Below are positions 33,052-42,329 of a DNA stretch of 64,000 nt, piece by piece. Under the pieces are notes generated by a model that searched no databases, was not told where the DNA came from, and was given only the letters and a program-made list of their open reading frames with translations. Position 1 is the stretch's first letter, and every line of letters begins with the position of its first letter. A program made the translations under genes and the position numbers. Where the stretch lies: contig JAEUJM010000013.1 of assembly GCA_016794585.1 (NCBI GenBank), forward strand, positions 186,001 through 250,000. The letters run 5' to 3'. Origin of the DNA: Acidimicrobiales bacterium. GTDB taxonomy: Bacteria; Actinomycetota; Acidimicrobiia; Acidimicrobiales; DATDAH01.

Positions 33052-34569
33052 GTGGTGATGCACCAGCGGCGGGTCCTCCTCGTGGCCCTCGTGGCCCTCG
33101 TTGGCGCCGCGTCGTCCCTGGCGTCGTGCGGCGGCGGATCCGACACGGCGAGCGGGCCCACGCCACCCGGGCCCGACCGCCCGAACGTGGTCGTGATCAT
33201 GACGGACGACCAGACGACCGAGAGCCTCCGGGTCATGGAGCGCACCCAGGCGCTCCTGGCCGACGAGGGCACCACCTTCGTCAACGGCATCGCCACCTTC
33301 CCGCTGTGCTGCCCGGCCCGGTCGCAGTTCCTCACCGGCCAGTACGCCCACAACAACGGAGTCCGGGACAACACCCCACCCGACGGGGGCGAGCCTGCGC
33401 TGGACGACAGCGAGACCCTGGCGGTCTGGCTCCAACGGGCCGGGTACACGACCGCACACGTCGGCAAGTACCTCAACGCCTACACGCGTGCCGAGCAGGA
33501 CACGGTGCCGCCGGGCTGGGACCGCTGGTTCGCCCTGTTCGACCCCACCGCCACCGACTACTTCGACTACGACGTGAACGAGAACGGGCGCGTCACCCAC
33601 CGAGGCACCGCGGACGCCGACTACCAGACCGACGTGCTGGCCGACGAGGCGGTGGCCCAAGTGCACGCGCTCGCCGACGGCGACGCGCCCTTCTACCTCA
33701 ACTTCTGGCCGGCGGCGCCCCACACCGGGACGGGTCCGGGCTCGATCTCCTTCTCCCCCGCCCCGGCCCCCCGCCACCTCGGCGACTTCGCCGAAGAGGC
33801 CCTTCCCGACCTCCCGGCCATCGGTGAGTCGGACATCACCGACAAGCCGGCCTACGTCCAGGGCATCGAGCCCGACTTCCGCCTCGGGGTGGTGGCGTAC
33901 AACCTCGAGAACGGCACCGATCTCACGCTGGAGGATCTCACCGCCGAGGCGTACCGCCGCTACCTCGAGTCGCTGCTCGCGGTCGACGAGGCCGTCGGAC
34001 GCCTGGTCGACGCCCTCGACGAGGAGGGGGTGCTCGACGACACCCTGATCGCGTTCGTGTCCGACAACGGGTGGAGCTTCGGCGAGCACCGCATCCACTT
34101 CGCGAAGGTCCTTCCCTACGAGAACGTCGTCCGGGTGCCGTTCCTCGTCCGCGGCGCGGGCTTCGCGGCGGGCGCGGTGGAGGACGAACAGGTCGGCCTC
34201 CTCGACCTGCCGGCCACCATCCTGGCGGCGACGGGTGCGGCGCCACGGCTCGCGCTGGACGGCCGCCCGCTCCCCGGTGGGCCCGGGGCCGCCGAATCCC
34301 CGCCGCGCGCGCTCCTCCTCGAGAGCCCCCCACGGGGCTCGGGCCGCATCCCCCACTACGACGGGGTGCGCACCGACCGTTACACCTACGTCGAGTACGA
34401 GACCGGTGAGATCGAGCTCTACGACCGCTCGGTCGACCCGGACCAGCTGACGAACCTCGCCGCCGACCCGGCCGAGGCGGCCACGCGGGCGGGCCTCGCC
34501 GCGCTCCTCGACCAGCTGCAGGGCTGCGCAGGGACGGCCTGCCACCTCCCCGTGCCCGCGGGGCTGTGA
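33052..34569 (+). CDS. Sulfatase lipoprotein (S1, Cys-type)
   Basis: A 505-residue arylsulfatase-family enzyme, probably a lipoprotein: N-terminal helix and lipobox LASC with Cys26. Metal-binding TDDQ is at 51-54; the sulfatase signature C-C-P-A-R has Cys86 as the residue converted to formylglycine. HVGKYLN and [10 protein letters not shown] provide further active-site residues. It would remove sulfate esters from glycans outside the membrane, and a formylglycine-generating enzyme must be encoded elsewhere. The start is one of GTG 33052, GTG 33055 or ATG 33058. The gene overlaps nagA by four bases. Confidence 0.9.
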   Translation: MVMHQRRVLLVALVALVGAASSLASCGGGSDTASGPTPPGPDRPNVVVIMTDDQTTESLRVMERTQALLADEGTTFVNGIATFPLCCPARSQFLTGQYAHNNGVRDNTPPDGGEPALDDSETLAVWLQRAGYTTAHVGKYLNAYTRAEQDTVPPGWDRWFALFDPTATDYFDYDVNENGRVTHRGTADADYQTDVLADEAVAQVHALADGDAPFYLNFWPAAPHTGTGPGSISFSPAPAPRHLGDFAEEALPDLPAIGESDITDKPAYVQGIEPDFRLGVVAYNLENGTDLTLEDLTAEAYRRYLESLLAVDEAVGRLVDALDEEGVLDDTLIAFVSDNGWSFGEHRIHFAKVLPYENVVRVPFLVRGAGFAAGAVEDEQVGLLDLPATILAATGAAPRLALDGRPLPGGPGAAESPPRALLLESPPRGSGRIPHYDGVRTDRYTYVEYETGEIELYDRSVDPDQLTNLAADPAEAATRAGLAALLDQLQGCAGTACHLPVPAGL

Positions 34570-35663
34570 CCCCGGTCCGGGGCGCCCGCGCCCTCACGCC
34601 GGACGGGTGGACCGGCCCCGTCGAGGTCGTCGTCGCCACCGACGGTCGCATCGAGGCCGTCCACCCGGCACGCGGGCCGGTGCCCGACGTCAGCCTCGTG
34701 CCGGGATTCGTCGACCTCCAGGTCAACGGCCACGACGACGTCGACGTGGCGACCGCGGCTGGGGCCGACTGGGACCGGCTGGACGACCTGCTCGTCGCGC
34801 AGGGGGTCACGACCTGGTGCCCAACCCTCGTCACCGCACCCCTGGACGCCTACCCCGCCGCGCTCGCCCGCATCGCCGCCGCCGCCGACCGTCCCGCCGA
34901 GGGTCGGCCGGCCATCGCCGGCGCCCATCTGGAGGGGCCCTTCCTCGGCCGCCGCGCGGGGGCCCACCCGGTCGAGCACGTGCTCCCCGTCGACCTCCCT
35001 TGGCTGACCGACCTTCCCCCGATCGTCACCCTGATGACGCTCGGCCCCGAGGCGGAGGGAGCCGTGTCCGCCATCGAGGCACTCGACCGGCGCGGCGCAC
35101 TCGTCGCGATCGGCCACTCGGACGCCACCTTCGAGGAGGCCGAGGCTGCGGCCGATGCCGGGGCCCGACTCGTCACCCACTGCTTCAACGCCACGGGCTC
35201 GCTGCACCAGCGGGCGCCAGGGCTCCTCGGAGCCGCACTGACCGACGAGCGTCTGGCCGTGTCGCTCATCGCCGACCTCGCCCACGTCCACCCGGCCCTG
35301 CTCCGCCTGGCATTCCGCGCCAAGGGCGCCGACGGCGTGGTGCTGGTCACCGACGCCGTCGCCTGGCGGGCCGGGCGGGTGGGAGCCGTCGAGATGGCGG
35401 TGGACGAGGCGGGCGTCCCGCGCCTGACCGACGGGACCCTCGCCGGCAGCGCCCTCACGATGGACGGCGCGATCCGGAACGTCGTGCGGGGCGCCGGCAT
35501 CGACCTCGCCGACGCCGTCGTCTCGGCGGCCACCAGCCCCGCCCGCCTTCTGGGGCTGGCCGATCGCGGCGCCCTCGTCCCCGGCCGTCGAGGCGACGTC
35601 GTCGCCCTCTCCGACGGCCTCGCGGTGGCCGGGGTCTGGATCGGCGGCGAGCAGCGGCGCTGA
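34566..35663 (+). CDS. nagA: N-acetylglucosamine-6-phosphate deacetylase
   Basis: Removes acetate from GlcNAc-6-phosphate in the cytoplasm, the committed step of amino-sugar catabolism. It has 365 residues of the amidohydrolase superfamily: PGFVDLQVNGHDDVDV, metal ligand AHLEGPFL, IGHSDATFEEAEAAADAGA, THCFNATGSLHQRAPG and VTDAVAW with the catalytic Asp. The start (GTG 34566) overlaps the sulfatase stop (GTGA), so the two are translationally coupled. Its neighbours, GH84 and sulfatase, point to use of sulfated or GlcNAc-containing glycans. Confidence 0.92.
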   Translation: MTPVRGARALTPDGWTGPVEVVVATDGRIEAVHPARGPVPDVSLVPGFVDLQVNGHDDVDVATAAGADWDRLDDLLVAQGVTTWCPTLVTAPLDAYPAALARIAAAADRPAEGRPAIAGAHLEGPFLGRRAGAHPVEHVLPVDLPWLTDLPPIVTLMTLGPEAEGAVSAIEALDRRGALVAIGHSDATFEEAEAAADAGARLVTHCFNATGSLHQRAPGLLGAALTDERLAVSLIADLAHVHPALLRLAFRAKGADGVVLVTDAVAWRAGRVGAVEMAVDEAGVPRLTDGTLAGSALTMDGAIRNVVRGAGIDLADAVVSAATSPARLLGLADRGALVPGRRGDVVALSDGLAVAGVWIGGEQRR

Positions 35664-35690
35664 GCACGGGACGGGCCCGGGTCGCCGCGG

Positions 35691-35696
35691 TACGGT
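35691..35696 (+). promoter_or_regulatory. -10 box TACGGT, leaderless start of the 128-aa protein
   Basis: TACGGT ends 7 nt before GTG 35704. Confidence 0.45.
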
Positions 35697-35703
35697 CGCC
35701 GGC

Positions 35704-36090
35704 GTGGACATCGTCTCGGCCCTCTTCATCGACGACGTCGCGATGCGTCAGGCCCCTGGGCCCTCGACCCGCATCGACCTGACCGGCGTCCAGTTCTCCG
35801 CGGCCGCGCCGCAGCCGGTGCCCCTCACCTGGGCCCCGCACCTGTGCGTCATCGTGCGCTGTGCCCCCGACGAGGCCGGCACGGGCGCTCTCGAGGTGGT
35901 CTACCGGCGCGACGGCGAGCAGATCGCCCGCAACGTCTCGGTGCTCCAGGTCGAGCCCGGCAAGTTCAGCCAGCAGCTCGTACGGGGCGAGATCGACTTC
36001 GAGGACTACGGCACGGTCGAGGCGCACTGCCGCATCGACCTCGGCCACGTCACGGTCGTGCCGTACACGCTGCTCCCGCCCGTCGGCTGA
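35704..36090 (+). CDS. Conserved-looking hypothetical protein, beta-rich
   Basis: A 128-residue soluble protein of predicted mostly beta structure (STRIDLTGVQFSAAAP, HLCVIVRCAPDEAG, GALEVVYRRDGEQIARN). It resembles small single-domain actinobacterial proteins of the DUF6941 kind; the match is from memory and uncertain. Leaderless GTG start at 35704. The FIST gene begins 9 bases after its stop, suggesting co-transcription. Confidence 0.65.
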   Translation: MDIVSALFIDDVAMRQAPGPSTRIDLTGVQFSAAAPQPVPLTWAPHLCVIVRCAPDEAGTGALEVVYRRDGEQIARNVSVLQVEPGKFSQQLVRGEIDFEDYGTVEAHCRIDLGHVTVVPYTLLPPVG

Positions 36091-36098
36091 CGGCCCGC

Positions 36099-37268
36099 GT
36101 GCCCTTCGCCGCCGCCCTCTCGGAGCACCCGCTCGCCACCCACGCCACCGGGGAGGTGGTCGGGCACGTCCTCGAACGCCTCGGCGGTCGCCGCCCCGAC
36201 GTGGCCCTCCTGTTCGTCACGGACGCCCACGGTGGTGCCCTGGAGGACATCGGGGCCACCGTGCGCACGGCCCTCGACCCCGGGGTGCTCCTCGGGGTCA
36301 CCGCGGTCTCGGTGGCGGGAGGCCCCCGTGAGGTGGAGGAGCGCCCTGCGGTGTCGCTGTGGGTGGGCTGCTTCGGCCCGACCGAACGGCCGCCTCGCCC
36401 CGTCCGCCTCCAGGGGGTCGACGCCGTGGGAGCGAGCGACGCCGCCTTCTCCGGCCTGCCCGACGACCTGGACCCCGAGCACGAGCTGCTCGTGGTGCTC
36501 GCAGACCCGTTCTCCTTCCCGACCCCAGCGTTCCTCGACGAGGTCGACCGGCGCCGGCCGGGCCTCGCCGTGGCCGGCGGGCTCGCGTCCGCCGGCCGGG
36601 GCCCCGGCGGGAACCGGCTCCTGCTCGATGGAGCGCTCGTGGACGACGGGGCCGTGGGCGTGCTCCTGCCGGCGGGGCGCGCCACCTCCATCGTGGTGTC
36701 CCAGGGGTGCCGGCCCGTCGGCGACCCCTATGTGGTCACGAGGGCCGAGGCGAACGTGGTGCACGAGCTCGGCGGCCAGAGCGCCCTCGCCCGCCTCGAG
36801 CAGGTCGTGGCCGACCTCGGACCCGACGAGCGCTCGATGGCCCAGCGGGGCGGGCTCCACATCGGCCGCGTCATCGACGAGCGCCGGGCGCACTTCGGTC
36901 CTGGCGACTTCCTGATCCGCGCCGTGCTCGGCGCCGACCGGGACTCGGGCGCGGTGGCCATCGGCGACGAGGCCGAGGTCGGCGCGACCCTCCAGTTCCA
37001 GGTGCGTGATGCGGCGTCGGCCGACGAGGACCTCCGCGAGCTGCTCGCCGGCCGCCGAGCGGACGGGGCCCTGCTCTTCACCTGCAACGGCCGTGGGGTG
37101 GGCCTCTTCGGCGAGCCCGACCACGACGCCGCCGTGCTCGACGCCGTCGTCGGTGGCGGCGCGACCGCGGGCATGTTCTGCGCCGGCGAGCTGGGCCCCG
37201 TCGGCGGGCGGAATTTCCTGCACGGCTACACCGCATCCATGATCCTGTTCACCGACCCGCTCGGGTAG
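36099..37268 (+). CDS. FIST domain protein (FIST_N + FIST_C)
   Basis: A 389-residue protein built from FIST N and C domains, predicted small-ligand sensors. The N-terminal part is LFVTDAHGGALEDIGATVRT; later segments are GVTAVSVAGGPREVEERPAVSLW, the FIST-typical AGGLASAGRGPGGNRLL, LLFTCNGRGVGLFGEP and ATAGMFCAGELGPVGGRNFLHG (Cys residues possibly ligand-binding). No kinase or methyl-acceptor domain is attached, so it may bind an amino-acid-like ligand and partner another protein. The TAG stop is followed by a TAGGGT-like box, and the tkt gene starts 43 bases on. Confidence 0.9.
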   Translation: MPFAAALSEHPLATHATGEVVGHVLERLGGRRPDVALLFVTDAHGGALEDIGATVRTALDPGVLLGVTAVSVAGGPREVEERPAVSLWVGCFGPTERPPRPVRLQGVDAVGASDAAFSGLPDDLDPEHELLVVLADPFSFPTPAFLDEVDRRRPGLAVAGGLASAGRGPGGNRLLLDGALVDDGAVGVLLPAGRATSIVVSQGCRPVGDPYVVTRAEANVVHELGGQSALARLEQVVADLGPDERSMAQRGGLHIGRVIDERRAHFGPGDFLIRAVLGADRDSGAVAIGDEAEVGATLQFQVRDAASADEDLRELLAGRRADGALLFTCNGRGVGLFGEPDHDAAVLDAVVGGGATAGMFCAGELGPVGGRNFLHGYTASMILFTDPLG

Positions 37269-37271
37269 GGT
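37266..37271 (+). promoter_or_regulatory. Possible -10 box TAGGGT upstream of tkt, overlapping the FIST stop
   Basis: TAGGGT begins with the TAG stop of the FIST gene, 40 nt before the tkt GTG. A normal leadered transcript would start a few bases after it. Confidence 0.3.
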
Positions 37272-37311
37272 CGGAACCCTGACCGCGCGCCACCCCGACG
37301 CTGGAGGAAAC

Positions 37312-39267
37312 GTGTCCGATCCCGACCTCGAGCTACGGGCGATCAACGTCATCCGGGGCCTGTCCATGGACATGCCCCAGCGAGCGAATTCCGGCCACCC
37401 CGGCACGGCGATGGCGCTCGCACCCCTGGCCCACGTGCTCTGGGACCGCGTCATGACCTACGACGCCGAGGCGCCGGACTGGCCCGACCGCGACCGCTTC
37501 ATCCTGTCCTGCGGCCACGCATCGGTGCTGCTCTACTCCATGCTGCACCTGACGGGCTACGGCCTCACCCTCGACGACCTGCGGGACTTCCGCCAGCTGG
37601 GCAGCCCCACCCCCGGCCACCCCGAGGTGCACCACACCGCGGGGGTCGAGGTCACCACCGGCCCCCTGGGCCAAGGCTTCGCCAACGGCGTGGGCATGGG
37701 CATCGCCGAGCGCTGGCTGCGCAAGCGCTTCGGGGCCGACCTCGTCGATCACCACACCTTCGTGCTCTGCAGCGACGGCGACCTCGAAGAGGGCATCAGC
37801 CACGAGGCCGCCTCGCTCGCCGGCCACCTCGGCCTCGGCCGCCTGATCTACGTCTACGACGACAACCACATCACCATCGACGGCCCCACCGAGCTCTCCC
37901 TCAGCGACGACGCCCCCAAGCGCTTCGAGGCGTACGGCTGGCACGTCGACGACATCGGCGACGTCGCCAACGACACCGACGCGCTCGAGGCCGCGCTCCG
38001 GGGGGCGATGGCCGTCGAGGACGCGCCGTCGCTCATCGTGCTGCGCAGTCACATCGGCTTCCCGTCCCCGAAGTACACCGACACCGCCAAGGCCCACGGC
38101 TCGCCGTTGGGCGACGACGAGGTGCGGGCCACAAAGGAGCTGCTCGGGCTGCCCGCGGACGAGACCTTCTTCGTCCCCGACGACGTGCTCGAGCTCTACC
38201 GTGCCGCCGGCCGCCGGGGCGCGGAGTCGCGCCTGCGCTGGGAGGACCGCCTCGAGGCCTGGGAGGGCGACCGGGCCGAGCTCGACGCCTGCCTCGCCGG
38301 GACCGGCCTGACCGGCTGGCAGGAGAAGCTGCCCACCTGGGAGCCCGGTGCCAAGATCGCCACCCGCGTCGCCAGCGGGGACTGCCTCACCGCCGCCGCG
38401 GAGGTCGTCCCGGGGCTCATCTCGGGCAGCGCCGACCTCACCGGCAACACCGGCACGCAGATCGCCGGAGCCACGTCGCTCAGCGCCGACGATCCCACCG
38501 GCCGGGTCATCCACTACGGCATCCGCGAGCACGCCATGGGCGGGATCATGAACGGCATGGCCCTCCACGGGGGCGTGGTCCCCGTGGGCGGCACGTTCCT
38601 CAACTTCGCCGACTACATGCGCGGCGCCGTGCGCCTCGCCGCCATCAGCCAGGCGAAGGTCGTCTACTCATGGACCCACGACTCCGTCGGTCTCGGCGAG
38701 GACGGCCCGACCCACCAGCCCATCGAGCACCTCGCGTCCCTGCGGGCCATGCCGGGGCTCACCGTCATCCGACCGGCGGACGCCAACGAGACGGCCCAGG
38801 CCTGGAAGGTCGCGCTCGACCACGACGGACCGACCGCCCTCATCCTGAGCCGCCAGAACCTCCCCGTCCTCGACGGGGTCAGCCCCGACGGCGTCGCCCG
38901 GGGGGCGTACACGATCCGGGCCGTGGAGGCCCCGGCCGTCGTGCTCGTCGGCACCGGCAGCGAGGTCGCCGTGTGCCTCGAGGCCGCGGAGCGGCTCGCG
39001 ACCGACGGCGTGGCCGCCAGCGTGGTGTCGATGCCCAGTTGGGAGCGGTTCGAGGCCCAGGACGAGGCCTACCGGTCCACCGTCCTCCCCGCGGGCGTGC
39101 CCCGGCTGTCGGTCGAGGCGGCCGCCACCTTCGGGTGGGCCCAGTGGGTGGACGACGCCGTGGGCATCGACCGGTTCGGGCTCTCGGCCCCCGGCGACGT
39201 GGCCCTCGCCGAGCTCGGCATCAACCCCGATCACGTGGCCGAGCGCGCCCGCGCCCTGCTCGCCTGA
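37312..39267 (+). CDS. tkt: Transketolase
   Basis: TPP-dependent transfer of two-carbon units between pentose-pathway sugars. It has 651 residues and normal length. NSGHPGTAMALAPLAHVLW starts the TPP domain; TTGPLGQGFANGVGMGIAE, the TPP/Mg site DGDLEEGISHEAASLAG with YDDNH, and the pyrimidine domain IREHAMGGIMNGMALHGG plus DSVGLGEDGPTHQPIEHLAS are intact. The GTG at 37312 is preceded by GGAGGAA. It is followed by tal and pgl on the same strand. Confidence 0.97.
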   Translation: MSDPDLELRAINVIRGLSMDMPQRANSGHPGTAMALAPLAHVLWDRVMTYDAEAPDWPDRDRFILSCGHASVLLYSMLHLTGYGLTLDDLRDFRQLGSPTPGHPEVHHTAGVEVTTGPLGQGFANGVGMGIAERWLRKRFGADLVDHHTFVLCSDGDLEEGISHEAASLAGHLGLGRLIYVYDDNHITIDGPTELSLSDDAPKRFEAYGWHVDDIGDVANDTDALEAALRGAMAVEDAPSLIVLRSHIGFPSPKYTDTAKAHGSPLGDDEVRATKELLGLPADETFFVPDDVLELYRAAGRRGAESRLRWEDRLEAWEGDRAELDACLAGTGLTGWQEKLPTWEPGAKIATRVASGDCLTAAAEVVPGLISGSADLTGNTGTQIAGATSLSADDPTGRVIHYGIREHAMGGIMNGMALHGGVVPVGGTFLNFADYMRGAVRLAAISQAKVVYSWTHDSVGLGEDGPTHQPIEHLASLRAMPGLTVIRPADANETAQAWKVALDHDGPTALILSRQNLPVLDGVSPDGVARGAYTIRAVEAPAVVLVGTGSEVAVCLEAAERLATDGVAASVVSMPSWERFEAQDEAYRSTVLPAGVPRLSVEAAATFGWAQWVDDAVGIDRFGLSAPGDVALAELGINPDHVAERARALLA

Positions 39268-39314
39268 CCCGGACCTCCCTCCCCCAACCGCCCACCCCCG
39301 CCCCAGGAGCGACG

Positions 39315-40412
39315 ATGACCCGACTGCAGCGCCTCTACGAGGAGCAGGACCAGAGCCCGTGGCTCGACAACCTGAAGCGGGGCTGGATCACGAGCGGTGA
39401 GCTCGAGCAGTGGGTGGCGCGGGGCGTGCGCGGGATCACCTCCAACCCCACGATCTTCCAGAAGGCGATGGTCGACGGCGATGCCTACGACGCCCAGCTG
39501 GCCGAGCTGACCTCGTCGGGCGCGAGCACGGTGGACAGCTACTGGGCCGCGGTCACGAAGGACATCACCGACGCCTTGGACATCCTGGCCCCCGTCCACG
39601 AGTCGAGCGACGGCCTCGACGGCTACGTGTCGCTCGAGCTGGCGCCCGAGCTGGCCCGCGACACCGCGGCCAGCATCGAGGCGGCCCGGCATCTCCACAC
39701 CACCATCGCCCGGCCGAACCTCTACGTGAAGATCCCCGGGACCGCCGAGGGCCTCCCGGCCATCCAGCAGATGATCGCCGAGGGTCGGTCCATCAACGTG
39801 ACCCTGATCTTCGGCCTCGACCGCTACGGCGAGGTCATCGACGCGTACCTCGCAGGGCTCGAGGAGTGCGAGGGCGACCTCTCGGCGGTGAGCAGCGTCG
39901 CCTCGTTCTTCGTCAGCCGCCTCGACACCGAGGTCGACCGCCGCCTCGAGGCCATCGGCACCGAGGCCGCCCTGGCCCTGCGGGGCAAGGCCGCGGTCGC
40001 GCAGGCCCAGTGCGCCTACCAGCTGTTCCTCGACCGGTTCTCCGGGCCACGGTGGGACGCCCTCGAGGCCCGTGGCGCGCGGGTGCAGCGGCCCCTGTGG
40101 GCGTCCACCTCGACCAAGAACCCCGAATTCCCCGACACGTTGTACGTGGACGAGCTCATCGGCCCGCGCACGGTGAACACGATGCCCGACAACACGCTCG
40201 AGGCCTTCGAGGACCACGGCACCCTCGACCGGAAGGTCGACGCCGACCCCGACGCGGCCCGCGCCACCCTCGACACGCTGGCCGAGGTCGGCGTGGACAT
40301 GGACGACGTCACCCAGGTGCTCGAGGAGGAGGGCCTGGCCTCGTTCTCCAAGTCCTTCGACGAGCTGCTCGGCGTCCTCGACGACAAGGCCGAGCAGCTC
40401 CGTCAAGGGTGA
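39315..40412 (+). CDS. tal: Transaldolase
   Basis: Transfers dihydroxyacetone units in the non-oxidative pentose phosphate pathway. The 365-residue protein starts at ATG 39315 with AGGAGC upstream. Key segments are GVRGITSNPTIFQKAM, ARPNLYVKIPGTAEGLPAI (Schiff-base Lys), NVTLIFGLDRYGEVIDAYL, SVASFFVSRLDTEVD, and WASTSTKNPEFPDTLYVDEL. It is the long TalB-like subfamily usual in Actinobacteria. It sits 47 bases after tkt. Confidence 0.96.
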   Translation: MTRLQRLYEEQDQSPWLDNLKRGWITSGELEQWVARGVRGITSNPTIFQKAMVDGDAYDAQLAELTSSGASTVDSYWAAVTKDITDALDILAPVHESSDGLDGYVSLELAPELARDTAASIEAARHLHTTIARPNLYVKIPGTAEGLPAIQQMIAEGRSINVTLIFGLDRYGEVIDAYLAGLEECEGDLSAVSSVASFFVSRLDTEVDRRLEAIGTEAALALRGKAAVAQAQCAYQLFLDRFSGPRWDALEARGARVQRPLWASTSTKNPEFPDTLYVDELIGPRTVNTMPDNTLEAFEDHGTLDRKVDADPDAARATLDTLAEVGVDMDDVTQVLEEEGLASFSKSFDELLGVLDDKAEQLRQG

Positions 40413-40431
40413 GGCCGTCCCGCCCACCGTC

Positions 40432-40485
40432 TATCGTCGGCCCATGGCTGGCCCCGACCCGATGAGCGCCGTCCATGCACGGTGA
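40432..40485 (+). promoter_or_regulatory. -10 box TATCGT and possible leader ORF before pgl
   Basis: TATCGT (40432-40437) ends 6 nt before ATG 40444, which opens a 13-codon ORF (MAGPDPMSAVHAR) whose TGA (40483-40485) overlaps the pgl start at 40475. This could be a leaderless leader peptide coupling, or a chance pattern. Confidence 0.25.
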
Positions 40486-41146
40486 CCTCGTCGTCGTCGA
40501 CGACGTGCCCGCCGAGTTCGCCGAGCGGGTGATCGAGGCCTTCCACACCCGACCCAACGACAACTTCTCGCTGGCCCTGTCGGGGGGCGGCACCGCCCGC
40601 GCCTGCTACGAGCGCCTCGCCGACGTGGGGGGCACCCAGATCGACTGGTGGAAGGTCAACGTCTACTGGGGCGACGAGCGCTGTGTGCCGCTCGACGACC
40701 CGGCCTCGAACTACCGCCTGGGCCGTGAGGCGCTGCTCGAGCGCGTCGGCGCCGTGGACGCCAACTTCCCCATGCGCTGCGAGGAGGGCGCCGATCCGTA
40801 CCAGCTGCGCATCGGCGAGCTGGGCAAGTTCGACCTGGTCCACCTGGGCCTGGGCGCCGACGGCCACACCGCCTCGCTCTTCCCGGGCTCCGCGGCCCTC
40901 GACGCCGACCCCGGGCGCCTCGTCGTGATGAACGAGGACCCCCTCGGCAACAACCCGCACCCGCGGATGACGTTGACCTTCGCCGGCATCGCCCGGGCCC
41001 GGGTCGCGGTGGTCACCGTGGTCGGGGAGGAGAAGGCGGATGCGCTCGCCGCGGTGGCCCGGGGTGAGGACCTCCCGGCCGGTCGCCTCAAGGCCGAGCG
41101 CCTCGTGTGGCTGGTGGACCGGGCCGCCGCCGCCAAGCTGCCTTGA
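40475..41146 (+). CDS. pgl: 6-phosphogluconolactonase
   Basis: Hydrolyses 6-phosphogluconolactone in the oxidative pentose phosphate pathway. The 223-residue protein has ALSGGGTARACYERL, VYWGDERCVPLDDPASNYRL and LVHLGLGADGHTASLFPGS, which includes the phosphate-binding and catalytic His region. In many Actinobacteria it sits in tkt-tal-zwf-opcA-pgl; here it follows tal by only 62 bases, with zwf and opcA absent. ATG 40475 overlaps a short leader frame. Confidence 0.93.
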   Translation: MHGDLVVVDDVPAEFAERVIEAFHTRPNDNFSLALSGGGTARACYERLADVGGTQIDWWKVNVYWGDERCVPLDDPASNYRLGREALLERVGAVDANFPMRCEEGADPYQLRIGELGKFDLVHLGLGADGHTASLFPGSAALDADPGRLVVMNEDPLGNNPHPRMTLTFAGIARARVAVVTVVGEEKADALAAVARGEDLPAGRLKAERLVWLVDRAAAAKLP

Positions 41147-41237
41147 TCCGCCGGCCGCCCGCTGCAGGCGTCCTCGCCACAGGGACGCCCGGTCGCCTCG
41201 TCCCGCCCCTCCGTCGCACACCCAACCCGGAGCACCG

Positions 41238-42329
41238 ATGATCCCCGCCCCGCTGCTCGGCACCGTCGCCGGGCGCCTCTCCGAGTCCTCGAGCACCGAG
41301 AACTTCGTCTCGTTCGACGTCCCCCTCTGGGCCTGGGTCGCCCTGCTGGCGGTGATCACGGCGATGCTGCTGGTCGACGTCCTGGTGGTGCACCGCGTGC
41401 CGCACGAGATCTCGTTCAAGGAGGCCGCCATCGAGTCGGCCGTCTGGATCGCCATCGGGCTCTCGTTCACCTTCGTGATGCTCGCCTGGCACGGCGGGCC
41501 CGCAGCGGGCGAGTACCTCTCGGGCTACCTCATCGAGAAGAGCCTCTCGATCGACAACGTCTTCGTGTGGGCGGTCATCTTCAGCTACTTCGCGGTCCCG
41601 AAGATGTTCCAGTTCCGGGTGCTGTTCTGGGGCATCTTCGGCGCCCTCGTGCTGCGGGCCTTCTTCATCTTCGCCGGGGTCGCCCTCCTGGAGCGCTTCG
41701 ACTGGATCCTGTACGTGTTCGGGGCCTTCCTCTTGTACTCCGCGTGGAAGATCGCCACCCACGACGACGAAGAGGTCCACCCCGAGAAGAACCCGATGTT
41801 GAAGCTGATCAACCGGGTGGTCCCGACGACCCCGGACTACGACGGCCAGAAGCTCTTCACCCGACGCACGGGTGTCCGTCTCGCCACGCCCCTGTTCGCG
41901 GTGCTCGTGCTCATCGAGACCACCGACGTCATCTTCGCCTTCGACTCGATCCCGGCCATCCTGGCCGTGTCCCGCGAGCCGTTCATCGTGTTCTCGTCGA
42001 ACGCCTTCGCCATCCTCGGCCTGCGAGCCCTCTACTTCTGCCTCTCGGGCATCAAGGACAAGTTCCGCTACCTGAACCAGGGCCTCGGCGTGATCCTCGC
42101 CTTCGTGGGACTCAAGATGCTGGCGGCCGACCTGTACCACGTGCCCACCTGGGCCAGCCTCGCCTTCATCGCCCTCGTGCTCACCACGGCCATCCTGCTC
42201 AGCATCCGGGCCGACAACCGCGAGGACGCCGCCGGCGGGATCGACGGCGGCGCGGCCGGCGACGGCCCCGACGGCGGAATCGCCGCGTCGGCGACCGACG
42301 GGCCTACCGAGCCTGATCGAGGGCCCTGA
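41238..42329 (+). CDS. TerC/Alx-family integral membrane protein
   Basis: A 363-residue protein of the TerC family (metal-ion efflux, tellurite-resistance and manganese exporter relatives). It has about nine hydrophobic segments. EKSLSIDNVFVWAVIFSYF and TTDVIFAFDSIPAILAVSR contain the conserved Asp-rich membrane motifs. The C-terminus is a Gly/Asp/Ala-rich cytoplasmic tail. Possibly a Mn2+ exporter (inference). ATG at 41238 with GGAGCACCG upstream. Its end overlaps the convergent ABC ATPase gene by 26 bases. Confidence 0.92.
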   Translation: MIPAPLLGTVAGRLSESSSTENFVSFDVPLWAWVALLAVITAMLLVDVLVVHRVPHEISFKEAAIESAVWIAIGLSFTFVMLAWHGGPAAGEYLSGYLIEKSLSIDNVFVWAVIFSYFAVPKMFQFRVLFWGIFGALVLRAFFIFAGVALLERFDWILYVFGAFLLYSAWKIATHDDEEVHPEKNPMLKLINRVVPTTPDYDGQKLFTRRTGVRLATPLFAVLVLIETTDVIFAFDSIPAILAVSREPFIVFSSNAFAILGLRALYFCLSGIKDKFRYLNQGLGVILAFVGLKMLAADLYHVPTWASLAFIALVLTTAILLSIRADNREDAAGGIDGGAAGDGPDGGIAASATDGPTEPDRGP

